Assembly: GCF_000734895.2 (NCBI RefSeq)
Contig: NZ_CP011382.1
Coordinates: 434,001 to 498,000, forward strand
Direction: 5' to 3'
Origin: Calothrix sp. 336/3
GTDB taxonomy: Bacteria; Cyanobacteriota; Cyanobacteriia; Cyanobacteriales; Nostocaceae
DNA length: 64,000 bases
Shown: one piece after another, positions 9,399-17,268 of the stretch
How the letters are laid out: each line of letters opens with the position of its first letter
How positions within the stretch are numbered: position 1 is the first letter of the stretch
Program-made: the position numbers and the translations under genes
The notes under the pieces: generated by a model
Database searches by the model: none
Told to the model about the DNA's origin: nothing
The model's input: the letters and a program-made list of their open reading frames with translations, nothing else

Positions 9399-10289
9399 TT
9401 AGGAGATTTGAAATAAAAATGTCACCATGTCTCCCTTCCCAAGACTGATGCGATCGCCTGTGCGTAAGCGGTGACGATTTCCTGGTAATAATGGCAAATT
9501 GTTGATATAAGTCCCGTTAGAACTACCAACATCTTCAATATAATGAGCATCCCCTTCAATGCGAATATCCGCATGAATACGGGAAACAATCTCAGAACTG
9601 GGAAACCCAGATACATCTACATCCGGAGGAATACGGTCATTTGGTTTGCCAATATGTACAACTGATAAATTTTGGGGTAGCTCGATTTGTCTGTCAGTTT
9701 GTACGTGTACCAAACGGGCTGTGATTTGTTGCAGTCTGGTACTGGATGGCACCACGGGAACGGGTTCTGGTGCGGGTTCCGGTGCGGGTTCTGGTACGGG
9801 TTCCGGTGCGGGTTCCGGTGCGGGTGCTTCGGCAACGACGGGTGCAGGTTCAGGAGCAACAGGTGCAGGTTCCGGCGCAGTTTCCGGGGCAGGTTCCGGT
9901 GCGGGGGCGGGTGGTATAGTCACGGGTGCCGCCGCAATTGGTGGCAGACTGGCTTCTGTTGAGACTTCCACAGCACCAGGGGTAGATACCATGGTTGGCG
10001 GCATAGGTGCAGGCTCTGCGGCGGCTGGAACTGGTATTGGTTGCACTGGTGCTATTTCTGGAGGAAGGCTGACGGCGGTTTCCTGGGGGATATCGGGCGC
10101 AATGGTTGCTGCAACGTTTGCTACATGGGCGCGTAAGTGATAACCACACTGACCGCAGAAGGATGCATCTGCCTGCACAGTCGCTCCACAGTTAGGACAA
10201 ATAGTAGTTGCTGGTAAGGGCGTGTAACAAGCTTCACATTGAACAGCGCCATCAGGGTTAGGGTGATTACAGTTAGGGCAGACGATCAT
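9399..10289 (-). CDS. Double zinc ribbon / FHA domain protein with Pro-Ala linker
   Basis: This 296-residue protein has three parts. Residues 1-55 contain two zinc-ribbon modules, CPNCNHPNPDGAVQCEAC and CPNCGATVQADASFCGQC. Residues 60-190 are a disordered Pro/Ala/Glu linker with a run of PEPA units. Residues 195-296 are an FHA domain with VVHIGKPNDRIPPDVDVSGF, VSRIHADI and SSNGTYINN. It probably acts as a flexible cytoplasmic phosphopeptide reader, with the ribbons contacting nucleic acid or protein. The repeated GGTTCCGGTGCG-type codons at about 9765-9905 also keep several other frames open, which produces false ORFs over this gene. Confidence 0.85.
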   Translation of the reverse strand: MIVCPNCNHPNPDGAVQCEACYTPLPATTICPNCGATVQADASFCGQCGYHLRAHVANVAATIAPDIPQETAVSLPPEIAPVQPIPVPAAAEPAPMPPTMVSTPGAVEVSTEASLPPIAAAPVTIPPAPAPEPAPETAPEPAPVAPEPAPVVAEAPAPEPAPEPVPEPAPEPAPEPVPVVPSSTRLQQITARLVHVQTDRQIELPQNLSVVHIGKPNDRIPPDVDVSGFPSSEIVSRIHADIRIEGDAHYIEDVGSSNGTYINNLPLLPGNRHRLRTGDRISLGKGDMVTFLFQIS

Positions 10290-10460
10290 GGAGATAAGCC
10301 TTTGTTCTAGATCATCGTAAAATAAATGCTGGCAAGCAGAGCGGCAGCTCTAGCTTCCGATTTTAACAATTAGTTTTGAAGGCGGAAGGGGCAAATTATG
10401 AAGTATAAAGTTATGAAGTGTAAATTCTCTTATTCTTCATGACTTTGCCTTTTGCCTTCA

Positions 10461-11186
10461 TCAGTTTATCTGGACTTCACTGCCAGCTGCCGCATCCAGA
10501 AGCCACCAAAGTTCACCTTGTGGTTGAATTAGGCGGGATGGATAGGTAGATTCATCTGCCACTGGGGCAAAAACTTGAGCTAGAGCAGGTTTTTTGTTAG
10601 CGCCAGCAACTACAAACATAACGCAATGGGCGGCATTAATGAAGGGATAGGTGAAGGTAATGCGCTGATTTTCGTCTTTATTACCGACTGTTACCAGGCG
10701 ATCGCCTACTTTTAACGCTTCAGTGTGGGGAAATAAGGATGCTGTATGGGCATCATCTCCCATACCTAATAAAATCACATCTAATGAGGGAAAAGTACCA
10801 GGTGCGGATTGGAAAAATTCTCGCAGTTGCTGCTCGTGTTTTGCCGCAGAAATGGCGGGATCGCCGTCTTGGGTGGGTATTGCGTGGATGTTTTCAGCTG
10901 GGATAGCTACGTGATCTAACCAGGCAAGACGTGCCATTCGTTCGTTACTATCAGGGTGATTGGGTGGAACATAGCGTTCATCTCCCCAAAAGACATGGAT
11001 TTTATCCCAGGGTAAATTCTGCTGGGCGATCGCCTCGTATAGGGGTTTGGGTGTACTTCCACCTGCTAAGGCAATAGTAAATCTTCCCCGTTGGGCGATC
11101 GCTATCTGCATTTTCGCCAGAATTAATTCTAGCGATCGCGCAATTAATGCTGTTTGATTTGTGAGAACTTCAACCTTTCTATTCAT
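10461..11186 (-). CDS. pgl: 6-phosphogluconolactonase
   Basis: This 241-residue protein is of the DevB/Pgl type. It has the N-terminal phosphate-binding segment TIALAGGSTPKPLYEAIA, the WGDERYVPPNHPDSN motif and GMGDDAHTASLFPH, which carries the catalytic His. It hydrolyses 6-phosphogluconolactone, the second step of the oxidative pentose phosphate pathway, which supplies NADPH at night and in heterocysts. Neither zwf nor gnd is adjacent. The length is normal and the start ATG is supported by the usual short N-terminus (MNRKVEVL). Confidence 0.95.
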   Translation of the reverse strand: MNRKVEVLTNQTALIARSLELILAKMQIAIAQRGRFTIALAGGSTPKPLYEAIAQQNLPWDKIHVFWGDERYVPPNHPDSNERMARLAWLDHVAIPAENIHAIPTQDGDPAISAAKHEQQLREFFQSAPGTFPSLDVILLGMGDDAHTASLFPHTEALKVGDRLVTVGNKDENQRITFTYPFINAAHCVMFVVAGANKKPALAQVFAPVADESTYPSRLIQPQGELWWLLDAAAGSEVQIN

Positions 11187-11312
11187 TTCACGATCATTAC
11201 GACTTCCAGCATTACCATACCGGACTTCGATGAATCTGACTGTTCAGCTTTTGAAACTTTTAAGGTTGACAGTTGAGACAAAAACATCTTTTCCCCTCTA
11301 AATGCTTGCACC

Positions 11313-12053
11313 TCAACCCTGATATAAATCATTCCAGTCAGCGATCGCCTCTCGTTGTAATGCTAATAATTGTTGAATTCCTTTTTCCGCAAAATCTAGG
11401 AGTTGATTTAACTGAGTGCGACTAAAACAACCTTCCTCCGCAGTTCCTTGCACCTCGATAATTCCTAAATGTTGATTCATCACCACGTTGAAATCCACTG
11501 CTGCGGCAACATCTTCGGGATAATTTAAATCTAGAAATGCTTCTTGCTCTAATAATCCTACGGAAATCGCAGCTACTTGTCCAACTAATGGCGATCGCGT
11601 TAATATTCCCTTTTGTAATAGAAAAGAAATCGCATTTGCCAGGGCAACAAAACCCCCCGTAATCGCTGTGGTACGAGTTCCAGCGTCTGCTTGCAGTACA
11701 TCTGCATCTACTGTTAAAGTCCGTTCACCTAATAAATCTAAGTCTACAGCTGCCCGTAAACTCCGCCCAATCAAACGCTGAATTTCTTGAGTTCTACCCG
11801 AAAGTTTCAACAATTCTCGTTCCTGCCGTTGCTGGGTTGCACTTGGCAACATTCGATACTCAGCAGTCAGCCATCCTCTACCAGTTCCGGCGAGAAACTT
11901 GGGAACCCCTTCTGTAACACTTACTGTACAAAGCACCTGAGTTTCACCACATTTTGCCAATACCGAACCAGGAGCATAACGAGTAAAATTTTGTACAAAG
12001 CTGACAGGACGTAATTCATGGGGTTGTCTACCGTCGGGACGTTGCCAAACCAT
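11313..12053 (-). CDS. rph: Ribonuclease PH
   Basis: This 246-residue phosphorolytic exoribonuclease trims tRNA 3' ends. The family pattern [13 protein letters not shown] opens the protein, [16 protein letters not shown] lies near residue 58-73, and [21 protein letters not shown] carries the conserved acidic metal-site residues. The C-terminal helix ([19 protein letters not shown]) is intact. It lies downstream of the adenylate-kinase-like gene on the same strand with a 93-base gap, so co-transcription is possible but not evident. Confidence 0.95.
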   Translation of the reverse strand: MVWQRPDGRQPHELRPVSFVQNFTRYAPGSVLAKCGETQVLCTVSVTEGVPKFLAGTGRGWLTAEYRMLPSATQQRQERELLKLSGRTQEIQRLIGRSLRAAVDLDLLGERTLTVDADVLQADAGTRTTAITGGFVALANAISFLLQKGILTRSPLVGQVAAISVGLLEQEAFLDLNYPEDVAAAVDFNVVMNQHLGIIEVQGTAEEGCFSRTQLNQLLDFAEKGIQQLLALQREAIADWNDLYQG

Positions 12054-12146
12054 GGGAGTAGCCTCAAAGTATTTAGTTAGTCATATTCTCCCTCATCTTT
12101 ATGTTGCAAGAATTTGAGATTTCCTGAATCTATTAGGAGAGAAAAA

Positions 12147-12731
12147 TCACCCTTGGGAGCTATCCAGGAGAGTAATAATATTCATTTGTACTGCTTCTGG
12201 TTGTTGATCACCATTAATTGTCAGCAAGCGACGACGGCGATCGTAGTATTCTAGGATGGGGACAGTACAGTCATAAAAAAGCTCTACCCGTTTTTGTACG
12301 ATTTCCGGTTCATCGTCAGGTAGAGAACGTTCTAAGGAACGGTTAACCATCACAGCTTCTGGTACTTGTAGGTAAATAGCCCAATTTAGCTGTTGTTGTA
12401 AATCATCTAAGAGAAAATCCAATTCCTCCGCTTGAAACGCTGTGCGAGGATATCCTTCGAGAATCCAACCATTACTGACATCTGATTTTTTCAGGCGATC
12501 GCGGATGAGTTCAATCATGATTTCGTCGGGTACAAATTCCCCTCTCTCCACATAGGGTTGAACAACACACCCTAAATCTGTAGGATTCACCTCAGTACAG
12601 TGGGAACTTTGTTCCATAGCATCTCGCAGAATTTCCCCAGTGGAAATCAAAGGAACAAGAAAGTCTCTACTTAACCTTTGTGCTTGGGTACTTTTCCCAG
12701 AACCCGATCCACCAATAATTACTAGTCTCAC
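12147..12731 (-). CDS. Adenylate kinase family protein
   Basis: This 194-residue nucleoside monophosphate kinase begins MRLVIIGGSGSGKSTQAQRL, which contains the P-loop. LISTGEILRDA and GWILEGYPRTAFQAEELDFLL correspond to the NMP-binding and CORE segments of adenylate kinase. The lid segment is short (LERSLPDDEPEIVQKRVELF), as in the short-type enzymes. Main adk genes in cyanobacteria usually sit next to secY in the ribosomal operon, so I expect this to be a second, divergent kinase. Whether the acceptor is AMP cannot be told from sequence alone. Confidence 0.8.
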   Translation of the reverse strand: MRLVIIGGSGSGKSTQAQRLSRDFLVPLISTGEILRDAMEQSSHCTEVNPTDLGCVVQPYVERGEFVPDEIMIELIRDRLKKSDVSNGWILEGYPRTAFQAEELDFLLDDLQQQLNWAIYLQVPEAVMVNRSLERSLPDDEPEIVQKRVELFYDCTVPILEYYDRRRRLLTINGDQQPEAVQMNIITLLDSSQG

Positions 12732-13198
12732 AAAAATTTACTCCTCCCACACCAGTTATGATTTATCAGTTCCCTAGACAAACTTTCTATACTTGTTTTT
12801 CCCAAACAGACAGGAAATTACACATCTAGACAATCAAAATATTCGGAAATTTGTACTAATTTTCTGGCACTTGCGAAGCAATACTTCCTGGAATATTCTC
12901 TGTTCTAATTTTTACTGACTTTTTCATGGCTATCGGTAAGATACAATCTCAATCATCAACCATGCTATCTTGCCTGAATGGCGATGCGTAGTCCATTACC
13001 TGTTCCCCATCATCAAATTACTAGGTAATATTTGTGTCCCAAACTTCCATTAGTCGCGTATTCTCTTCACTTGACTAAAAGTAAACCAAATGGTTGACTA
13101 AATAATGCACCTTGTAATCAATAACTTCATTCCATAAGTAAAAAAAATTTTTTTGCTTCCGTAAAATTTCTTGATTGTAATTTTTAGAACATTTATCT
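12732..13198. other. Intergenic spacer
   Basis: 467 AT-rich bases between divergent genes. I see no ORF with coding character, no RNA gene and no strong hairpin. It should contain promoters for the kinase-like gene and the P-loop gene. Confidence 0.5.
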
Positions 13199-13735
13199 AT
13201 GGTTGCCCAGCTAGAAACCCCCCGTGGAAACTCGACCCTTAGCTTACCTTATAACCTAGAAGGACTCGTACAAGTTTTCACCAGCACTCACCGTAACTTT
13301 TTTACTGGGGTAATGGCACAAACACTGAGAATCGCTGGTCAAGGTACGCCAGTCCTAATAGTACAGTTTCTCAAGGGTGGTATTCGCCAAGGACATGATC
13401 GCCCCATCCAATTAGGGCAAAATTTGGATTGGATTCGTTGTGACTTGCCTCGTTGTATTGATACAGCCCAACTTGATGATGTCGAAGCTGAGTCTTTAGA
13501 AAAATTGTGGCAACATACACAAAAAGTCGTCTGTGAAGGTAAGTATTCTCTCGTTGTCTTGGATGAGTTAAGTTTGGCAATTAGCTTTAATTTGATTCCA
13601 GAGGCGGAGGTCTTAGCCTTCTTGACAAAAAGACCTAATTATGTAGATGTAATTCTCACAGGTACGGAAATGCCGAAGTCAATTTTAGATATGGCTGATC
13701 AAATTACAGAAATTCGTCGCAGTCATCAACCGTAG
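13199..13735 (+). CDS. CobO/BtuR-like P-loop protein with degenerate Walker A
   Basis: The 178 residues follow the ATP:corrinoid adenosyltransferase (CobO/BtuR) fold: VLIVQFLKGG after the first helix, YSLVVLDELSLAISFNLIP as Walker B region, and NYVDVILTGTEMP then LDMADQITEIR at the end. In CobO the loop near residue 20-30 is a glycine-rich GNGKGKTT. Here it is FTSTHRNFFTG, without GK(S/T), so ATP binding in the standard way is doubtful. Cyanobacterial proteins of this kind are annotated as P-loop NTPase family. It is probably not the cobalamin adenosyltransferase. The next same-strand gene is 250 bases away. Confidence 0.65.
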   Translation: MVAQLETPRGNSTLSLPYNLEGLVQVFTSTHRNFFTGVMAQTLRIAGQGTPVLIVQFLKGGIRQGHDRPIQLGQNLDWIRCDLPRCIDTAQLDDVEAESLEKLWQHTQKVVCEGKYSLVVLDELSLAISFNLIPEAEVLAFLTKRPNYVDVILTGTEMPKSILDMADQITEIRRSHQP

Positions 13736-13982
13736 GGGGTAATGAGTAGGGAGTCTCCCAATACCATGTGGCGACTACACCAAAAAGCCGTCCTAGAAGG
13801 ATGTGACTTGAATCCCGTTTTTCGGTCATACTGACTGAACATTGAGTCAGCACAGCATAACCATTACTTTCAGCCAGCCGTTGCCAAGCTTGTGCCGAGT
13901 CGGTACAATGTAGATACTCTGTATATACATTCCTTTCAGAATTAGATTGCAAAAATTTAACGAATCTAGAGATAAGGTTCAA
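13704..13982 (-). CDS. Hypothetical small protein (doubtful)
   Basis: A 92-codon frame fills the gap between the P-loop gene and mazE and runs antisense to both ends. The segment YTEYLHCTDSAQAWQRLAES has a protein-like composition, but I recognise no family. It overlaps the P-loop gene by 32 bases and its start lies 3 bases from the mazE ATG, so the divergent promoters would have to sit inside coding sequence. It may be a chance frame. Confidence 0.25.
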   Translation of the reverse strand: MNLISRFVKFLQSNSERNVYTEYLHCTDSAQAWQRLAESNGYAVLTQCSVSMTEKRDSSHILLGRLFGVVATWYWETPYSLPPTVDDCDEFL

Positions 13983-13985
13983 CCT

Positions 13986-14228
13986 ATGGTTGCGACAGTT
14001 GCTAAGTGGGGGAATAGTTTAGCTGTTCGGATTCCCCAGCATGTAGCCAAAGAGATTCAGTTAACTGAAGGTGCTGAGGTCGATCTTGTGGTGATCGACG
14101 GTAATCTAGTGATCAAACCTAGGCTTCGTAGACGCTATTCCTTGGAAGAGTTAGTTGCCGCCATCACACCAGAGAATTTACATTCAGAAGTTGAGACTGG
14201 AGTCGCTGCGGGGAATGAAGTTTGGTAG
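13986..14228 (+). CDS. mazE: MazE/AbrB-type antitoxin
   Basis: This 80-residue protein starts MVATVAKWGNSLAVRIPQHV, the swapped-hairpin AbrB DNA-binding fold of MazE antitoxins, with LTEGAEVDLVVIDGNLVIKP completing it. The C-terminal tail (RRYSLEELVAAITPENLH through GNEVW) is the toxin-neutralising segment typical of PemI/MazE. The ATG at 13986 is preferred over the in-frame ATG at 13947, because the family begins just before AKWGNS. The stop overlaps the toxin start by 7 bases, so the pair is translationally coupled. It should bind and silence its own promoter with the toxin. Confidence 0.9.
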   Translation: MVATVAKWGNSLAVRIPQHVAKEIQLTEGAEVDLVVIDGNLVIKPRLRRRYSLEELVAAITPENLHSEVETGVAAGNEVW

Positions 14229-14569
14229 CTTCAACAGAGCGCTATATTCCAGACAGAGGACACATCGTTTATCTAGACTTTGATGCCACTAAAGGTCATG
14301 AACAACGGGGAACCCGACCTGCCTTTGTGATTTCACCTCGTAGTTACAATGCAAAAAGCTCCCTAGCATTGTTTATGCCTATTACTAAACAGCAAAAGGG
14401 GTATCCCTTTGAGGTTCCCTTGCCCCTTGAGCTACAAATTCAAGGGGTAATACTGGCTGATCAAATCAAGTGTCTAGACTGGAAAGTCCGTGACATTCAG
14501 TTTGTTGAAACTGTTCCAGAAAGTTTGATTGAGGAGGTACAGGCAAAAATTGAGCCACTAATCTTGTAG
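14222..14569 (+). CDS. mazF: MazF/PemK-type mRNA interferase toxin
   Basis: This 115-residue protein matches MazF. It shows RGHIVYLDFDATKGHEQRGTR, with the conserved GHEQRGTRPAFVIS, then LFMPITKQQKGYPFEVPL and a C-terminal ADQIKCLDW. MazF enzymes cleave mRNA at short sequence motifs and arrest growth when the antitoxin is lost. The only start that preserves the N-terminus is TTG at 14222, inside the last codons of mazE. A weak start within an overlap would keep toxin output below antitoxin output. No later ATG would retain the first beta strand. Confidence 0.9.
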   Translation: MVASTERYIPDRGHIVYLDFDATKGHEQRGTRPAFVISPRSYNAKSSLALFMPITKQQKGYPFEVPLPLELQIQGVILADQIKCLDWKVRDIQFVETVPESLIEEVQAKIEPLIL

Positions 14570-14737
14570 AGATTAGACTTTACAGAAAAATCTACTAAAG
14601 ATGTTGCATTGCCGTTTAATTTTGTTGATCAGATATTAAGAGTTTTCGATGATTTAGGTACAAGGAACAACCTGATAGGACAACTATCAGCTCCCATCTG
14701 TTCTCTGCTGGGATTTCGATGCATTCCCAAACCCTGA

Positions 14738-15574
14738 CTATGAATGAAATACTACTGTTATTAAGGGTAAAAAGGCGAGTAATAATCCGTAGGAAAAAGT
14801 TGTATTAATTTCCTCCGATGCCGATTGTCCTAATAGTGCCTCAATCCGTTGCTCTAAGCGGTCAACACCACTAGAACCAAGGGCAGCGCAACAAATTTCT
14901 GACTCCACAAAGGGGGTACTAGCTACGTATAACAGCGACTCTGCCAGTAAAATTCTATCCACCTGGGCAGCAGCATAGGCATCGGCACGGAGTTCTCGCA
15001 ATACCAGTAACTCTTGCCAGAGAGCGTGACTTTGGGGTAGCCAAGCAGTACAATTGCGTATCCATCCTAACCAGAAGAACCAGAAGGTATCACGGTAATG
15101 GTAATGTCCTTGCTCGTGGGCAAAAACCGTGGCTAAATGCTCCTCTGACAGGGTTTCTAGTAGTCCCTCGCTGACGACTAATTCGGGTTGCCAAAAGCCA
15201 ATTTGCCCTGCAAACAGGGATTTAGTGGTTAACAGTCGAATATTTTTGCCGCCAATATTAACTAGGGGGTAGCTGCGAGCCAATTTCACAGATTGCCAAC
15301 CTTGTCTAGCTAATTTGATGCACAAAACGGCGAAGATTGCCAAATACCCTAGGGAAATTACGTAACTTAGACATCCTGTTTGGATACCACCCATTTGTCC
15401 TTGGGGTCCCATGTATAACAGGGCGATCGCCGTCATGAAAATTAACAGTGGGGGAAAGAGAAAGGCAAATAGGGTTTTGTGCCAGCGTACACCCCAAGGA
15501 GCAGTGCTAGGAGTCCAAAAATATCGATACAGGTAAGCCGCGCTCAGGGTAGAAAATATAATTAGCAAGTGCAT
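14738..15574 (-). CDS. M56 family (BlaR1-like) membrane metallopeptidase
   Basis: This 278-residue membrane protein has three or four transmembrane segments and the zinc motif HEQGH in VFAHEQGHYHYRDTFW (about residues 149-164), followed by LRELRADAYAA carrying the third ligand. M56 proteins such as BlaR1 and MecR1 sense a signal and cleave a BlaI-type repressor. Here the extracellular penicillin-binding sensor domain of BlaR1 is absent: the protein ends soon after a C-terminal hydrophobic helix. It overlaps the upstream repressor gene by one base, so the pair should act together, with an unknown inducer. Confidence 0.85.
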   Translation of the reverse strand: MHLLIIFSTLSAAYLYRYFWTPSTAPWGVRWHKTLFAFLFPPLLIFMTAIALLYMGPQGQMGGIQTGCLSYVISLGYLAIFAVLCIKLARQGWQSVKLARSYPLVNIGGKNIRLLTTKSLFAGQIGFWQPELVVSEGLLETLSEEHLATVFAHEQGHYHYRDTFWFFWLGWIRNCTAWLPQSHALWQELLVLRELRADAYAAAQVDRILLAESLLYVASTPFVESEICCAALGSSGVDRLEQRIEALLGQSASEEINTTFSYGLLLAFLPLITVVFHS

Positions 15575-15993
15575 TATGATTCCTCCCTAGCTTCCCTAGC
15601 AGCTTGAATACGTTTGGCGATCGCCTGAATTTTTTCGGAAGCGACATCATCCAGACTGTCTGCAAATGCTGCGACAACATCGGGATTACCCACCGCTAAA
15701 AACTTGTGTAACTGTTCATGGGCTTTAATCATCTCAGCTTGTAGCTTACTGACTAATGGTCGCCAATAGAAAGCACGTCCCTTTTTATCACAAGCGAGCC
15801 AACCCTTTTCAGTCAATCGACGTAGGACAGTTGTAACGGAAGTATAAGCTAATTCCCGGTTGGGGTCAGCCAGAATGCGATCATGGACATCTTTGACTGT
15901 AACAGAACCGAGTTCCCAAACGATACTTAAAATTTCTGCCTCCAAGGGACCAAGGGACAGTTGTTTGGGACGATAGTCAGGTAGAGGAGCCAT
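15574..15993 (-). CDS. BlaI/MecI/CopY family transcriptional repressor
   Basis: This 139-residue winged-helix protein contains LSLGPLEAEILSIVWELGSV and the recognition helix region AYTSVTTVLRRLTEKGWL, typical of BlaI/MecI. The C-terminal half (about 80-139) is the helical dimerisation segment that M56 peptidases cut. In staphylococci this module controls beta-lactamase. In cyanobacteria related BlaI/M56 pairs have been linked to control of energy and copper genes, but the target here is not visible. Start and stop positions (ATGA-type overlap with the peptidase gene) indicate one transcript. Confidence 0.9.
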   Translation of the reverse strand: MAPLPDYRPKQLSLGPLEAEILSIVWELGSVTVKDVHDRILADPNRELAYTSVTTVLRRLTEKGWLACDKKGRAFYWRPLVSKLQAEMIKAHEQLHKFLAVGNPDVVAAFADSLDDVASEKIQAIAKRIQAAREAREES

Positions 15994-16220
15994 AGTTGAA
16001 TTGTAAATCTAGTGTGAAAATGGGGAATTGGGTAATCATGAAGTTCATTCTTGCCATTTGCCCCAAGATATAGTTAAAAAATTACCCTTAATTATGATAT
16101 TTATCAGATTTTCGCTGATATTACAGTTACAAATTTACTAGTTTGGGTCATGGGTCATAGGAAAATATCCTTTTCCCTTAACCTTTCCTCCCTAAAACCT
16201 TTTAATTGCACTACGAAATC

Positions 16221-16859
16221 ATGTCTATTTTTTTCCACGAACAATTACATCGTACTCCTGAACTGATACAGAAGATGCGAGAATTTCCCGTGACTGTATG
16301 TGGTGGGGGTGCTTTGGGTGGAAATATTACCGAGAATTTGGCACGCTCCGGTTTTGCAAAACTGCGGGTGATTGACCGCGATCGCATTGAGGAACGCAAC
16401 CTTTCTACCCAACCATATTACCGTTCTGATATCGGCGCTTACAAGGCAAAAATTCTTACCAACTCTCTCTACCGTGCATTAGGTGTCACCATTGATGGGC
16501 AAACAAAAGAATTAACAGCTCAAAATGCTGGACAATTACTAGGGAATAGCTCTCTGGTGGTGGATACCTTTGATAATAGTGGTAGTCGGCAAGCAGTCAC
16601 AGACTTTTGTACCCATTCCCCAATACCTTGCCTCCATGTAGGTTTAGCTAGTGGATACGGGGAAATTCTCTGGAATTCTGTTTACCGTGTTCCCTCCCCA
16701 GCAAATGATGATGTTTGTGACTACCCCCTAGCAAGAAACTTGGTAAATTTGGTGGTAGCTGTTGCCTGCGAGGTGATAATTACCTTTATTGCTACGGGAA
16801 AACAACAAAATTACACCGTCACCCTAGGTGATTTTGCCGTCAAGCCATTTACTGTGTAA
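16221..16859 (+). CDS. ThiF/E1-like adenylyltransferase family protein
   Basis: The 212 residues form a Rossmann ThiF fold: VCGGGALGGNITENLARSG is the nucleotide-binding loop, and RVIDRDRIEERNLSTQPYYR holds the conserved Asp and Arg/Asn residues that bind ATP. Full ThiF/MoeB proteins are about 240-270 residues and carry two CxxC zinc pairs. Neither pair is present, so this is a compact member. E1-like proteins adenylate the C-terminus of small sulfur carriers or ubiquitin-like proteins, but no such partner is adjacent. I use ATG 16221 rather than the TTG five codons upstream. Confidence 0.75.
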   Translation: MSIFFHEQLHRTPELIQKMREFPVTVCGGGALGGNITENLARSGFAKLRVIDRDRIEERNLSTQPYYRSDIGAYKAKILTNSLYRALGVTIDGQTKELTAQNAGQLLGNSSLVVDTFDNSGSRQAVTDFCTHSPIPCLHVGLASGYGEILWNSVYRVPSPANDDVCDYPLARNLVNLVVAVACEVIITFIATGKQQNYTVTLGDFAVKPFTV

Positions 16860-16920
16860 AGTTGAGAAAACTAGTTCTCTATAGTTAAAATGTCCCCTAG
16901 GAACTGAAATCATATTACTT

Positions 16921-17190
16921 ATGTCAGGAAGTCACGATTCTGAGTCCAAAAACTTGGAGCCAAATCAGCAAGAACAACGTCGTGCCGCACTTCAAGAGTT
17001 CCTGGAGTCCCTCGAACAACTAGAAGATATTCTCCAGGAAGAGGAAAATGAGCCAATCCCCACACCACCGATTGTGGAATCCCACGAATCAAAGGAAAAT
17101 CCTGGTGCGATTGATTTGGCAGCTTGGGAAGATGCAGTGGCTGATATTGAGCAGTATATGGCGAAGAAGAAGGGGAAAGAAAAGGGTTAA
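16921..17190 (+). CDS. Small acidic conserved hypothetical protein
   Basis: This 89-residue, highly charged protein has a predicted helix (RRAALQEFLESLEQLEDILQ), a Pro-rich middle (EEENEPIPTPP) and a second helix ending in a basic tail (MAKKKGKEKG). There is no membrane segment or signal peptide. I recognise no domain. It follows the ThiF-like gene by 61 bases on the same strand and may be co-transcribed. A small acidic protein beside an E1-like enzyme is noteworthy, but the C-terminus is not diglycine, so it is unlikely to be its substrate. Confidence 0.6.
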   Translation: MSGSHDSESKNLEPNQQEQRRAALQEFLESLEQLEDILQEEENEPIPTPPIVESHESKENPGAIDLAAWEDAVADIEQYMAKKKGKEKG

Positions 17191-17268
17191 TCGATTTGAA
17201 TTCTATCTTTTTAATTCAATATTGGGATATGATTCCCCACGACTGGGAGCCGTGGGAGTATCAATGTA

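Noticed and set aside
9646-10140. Long plus-strand frame rich in Gly-Ser-Ala over the FHA/zinc-ribbon gene
   Set aside because: It is the antisense reading of the Pro-Ala linker repeats of the minus-strand gene; the repeats keep several frames open.
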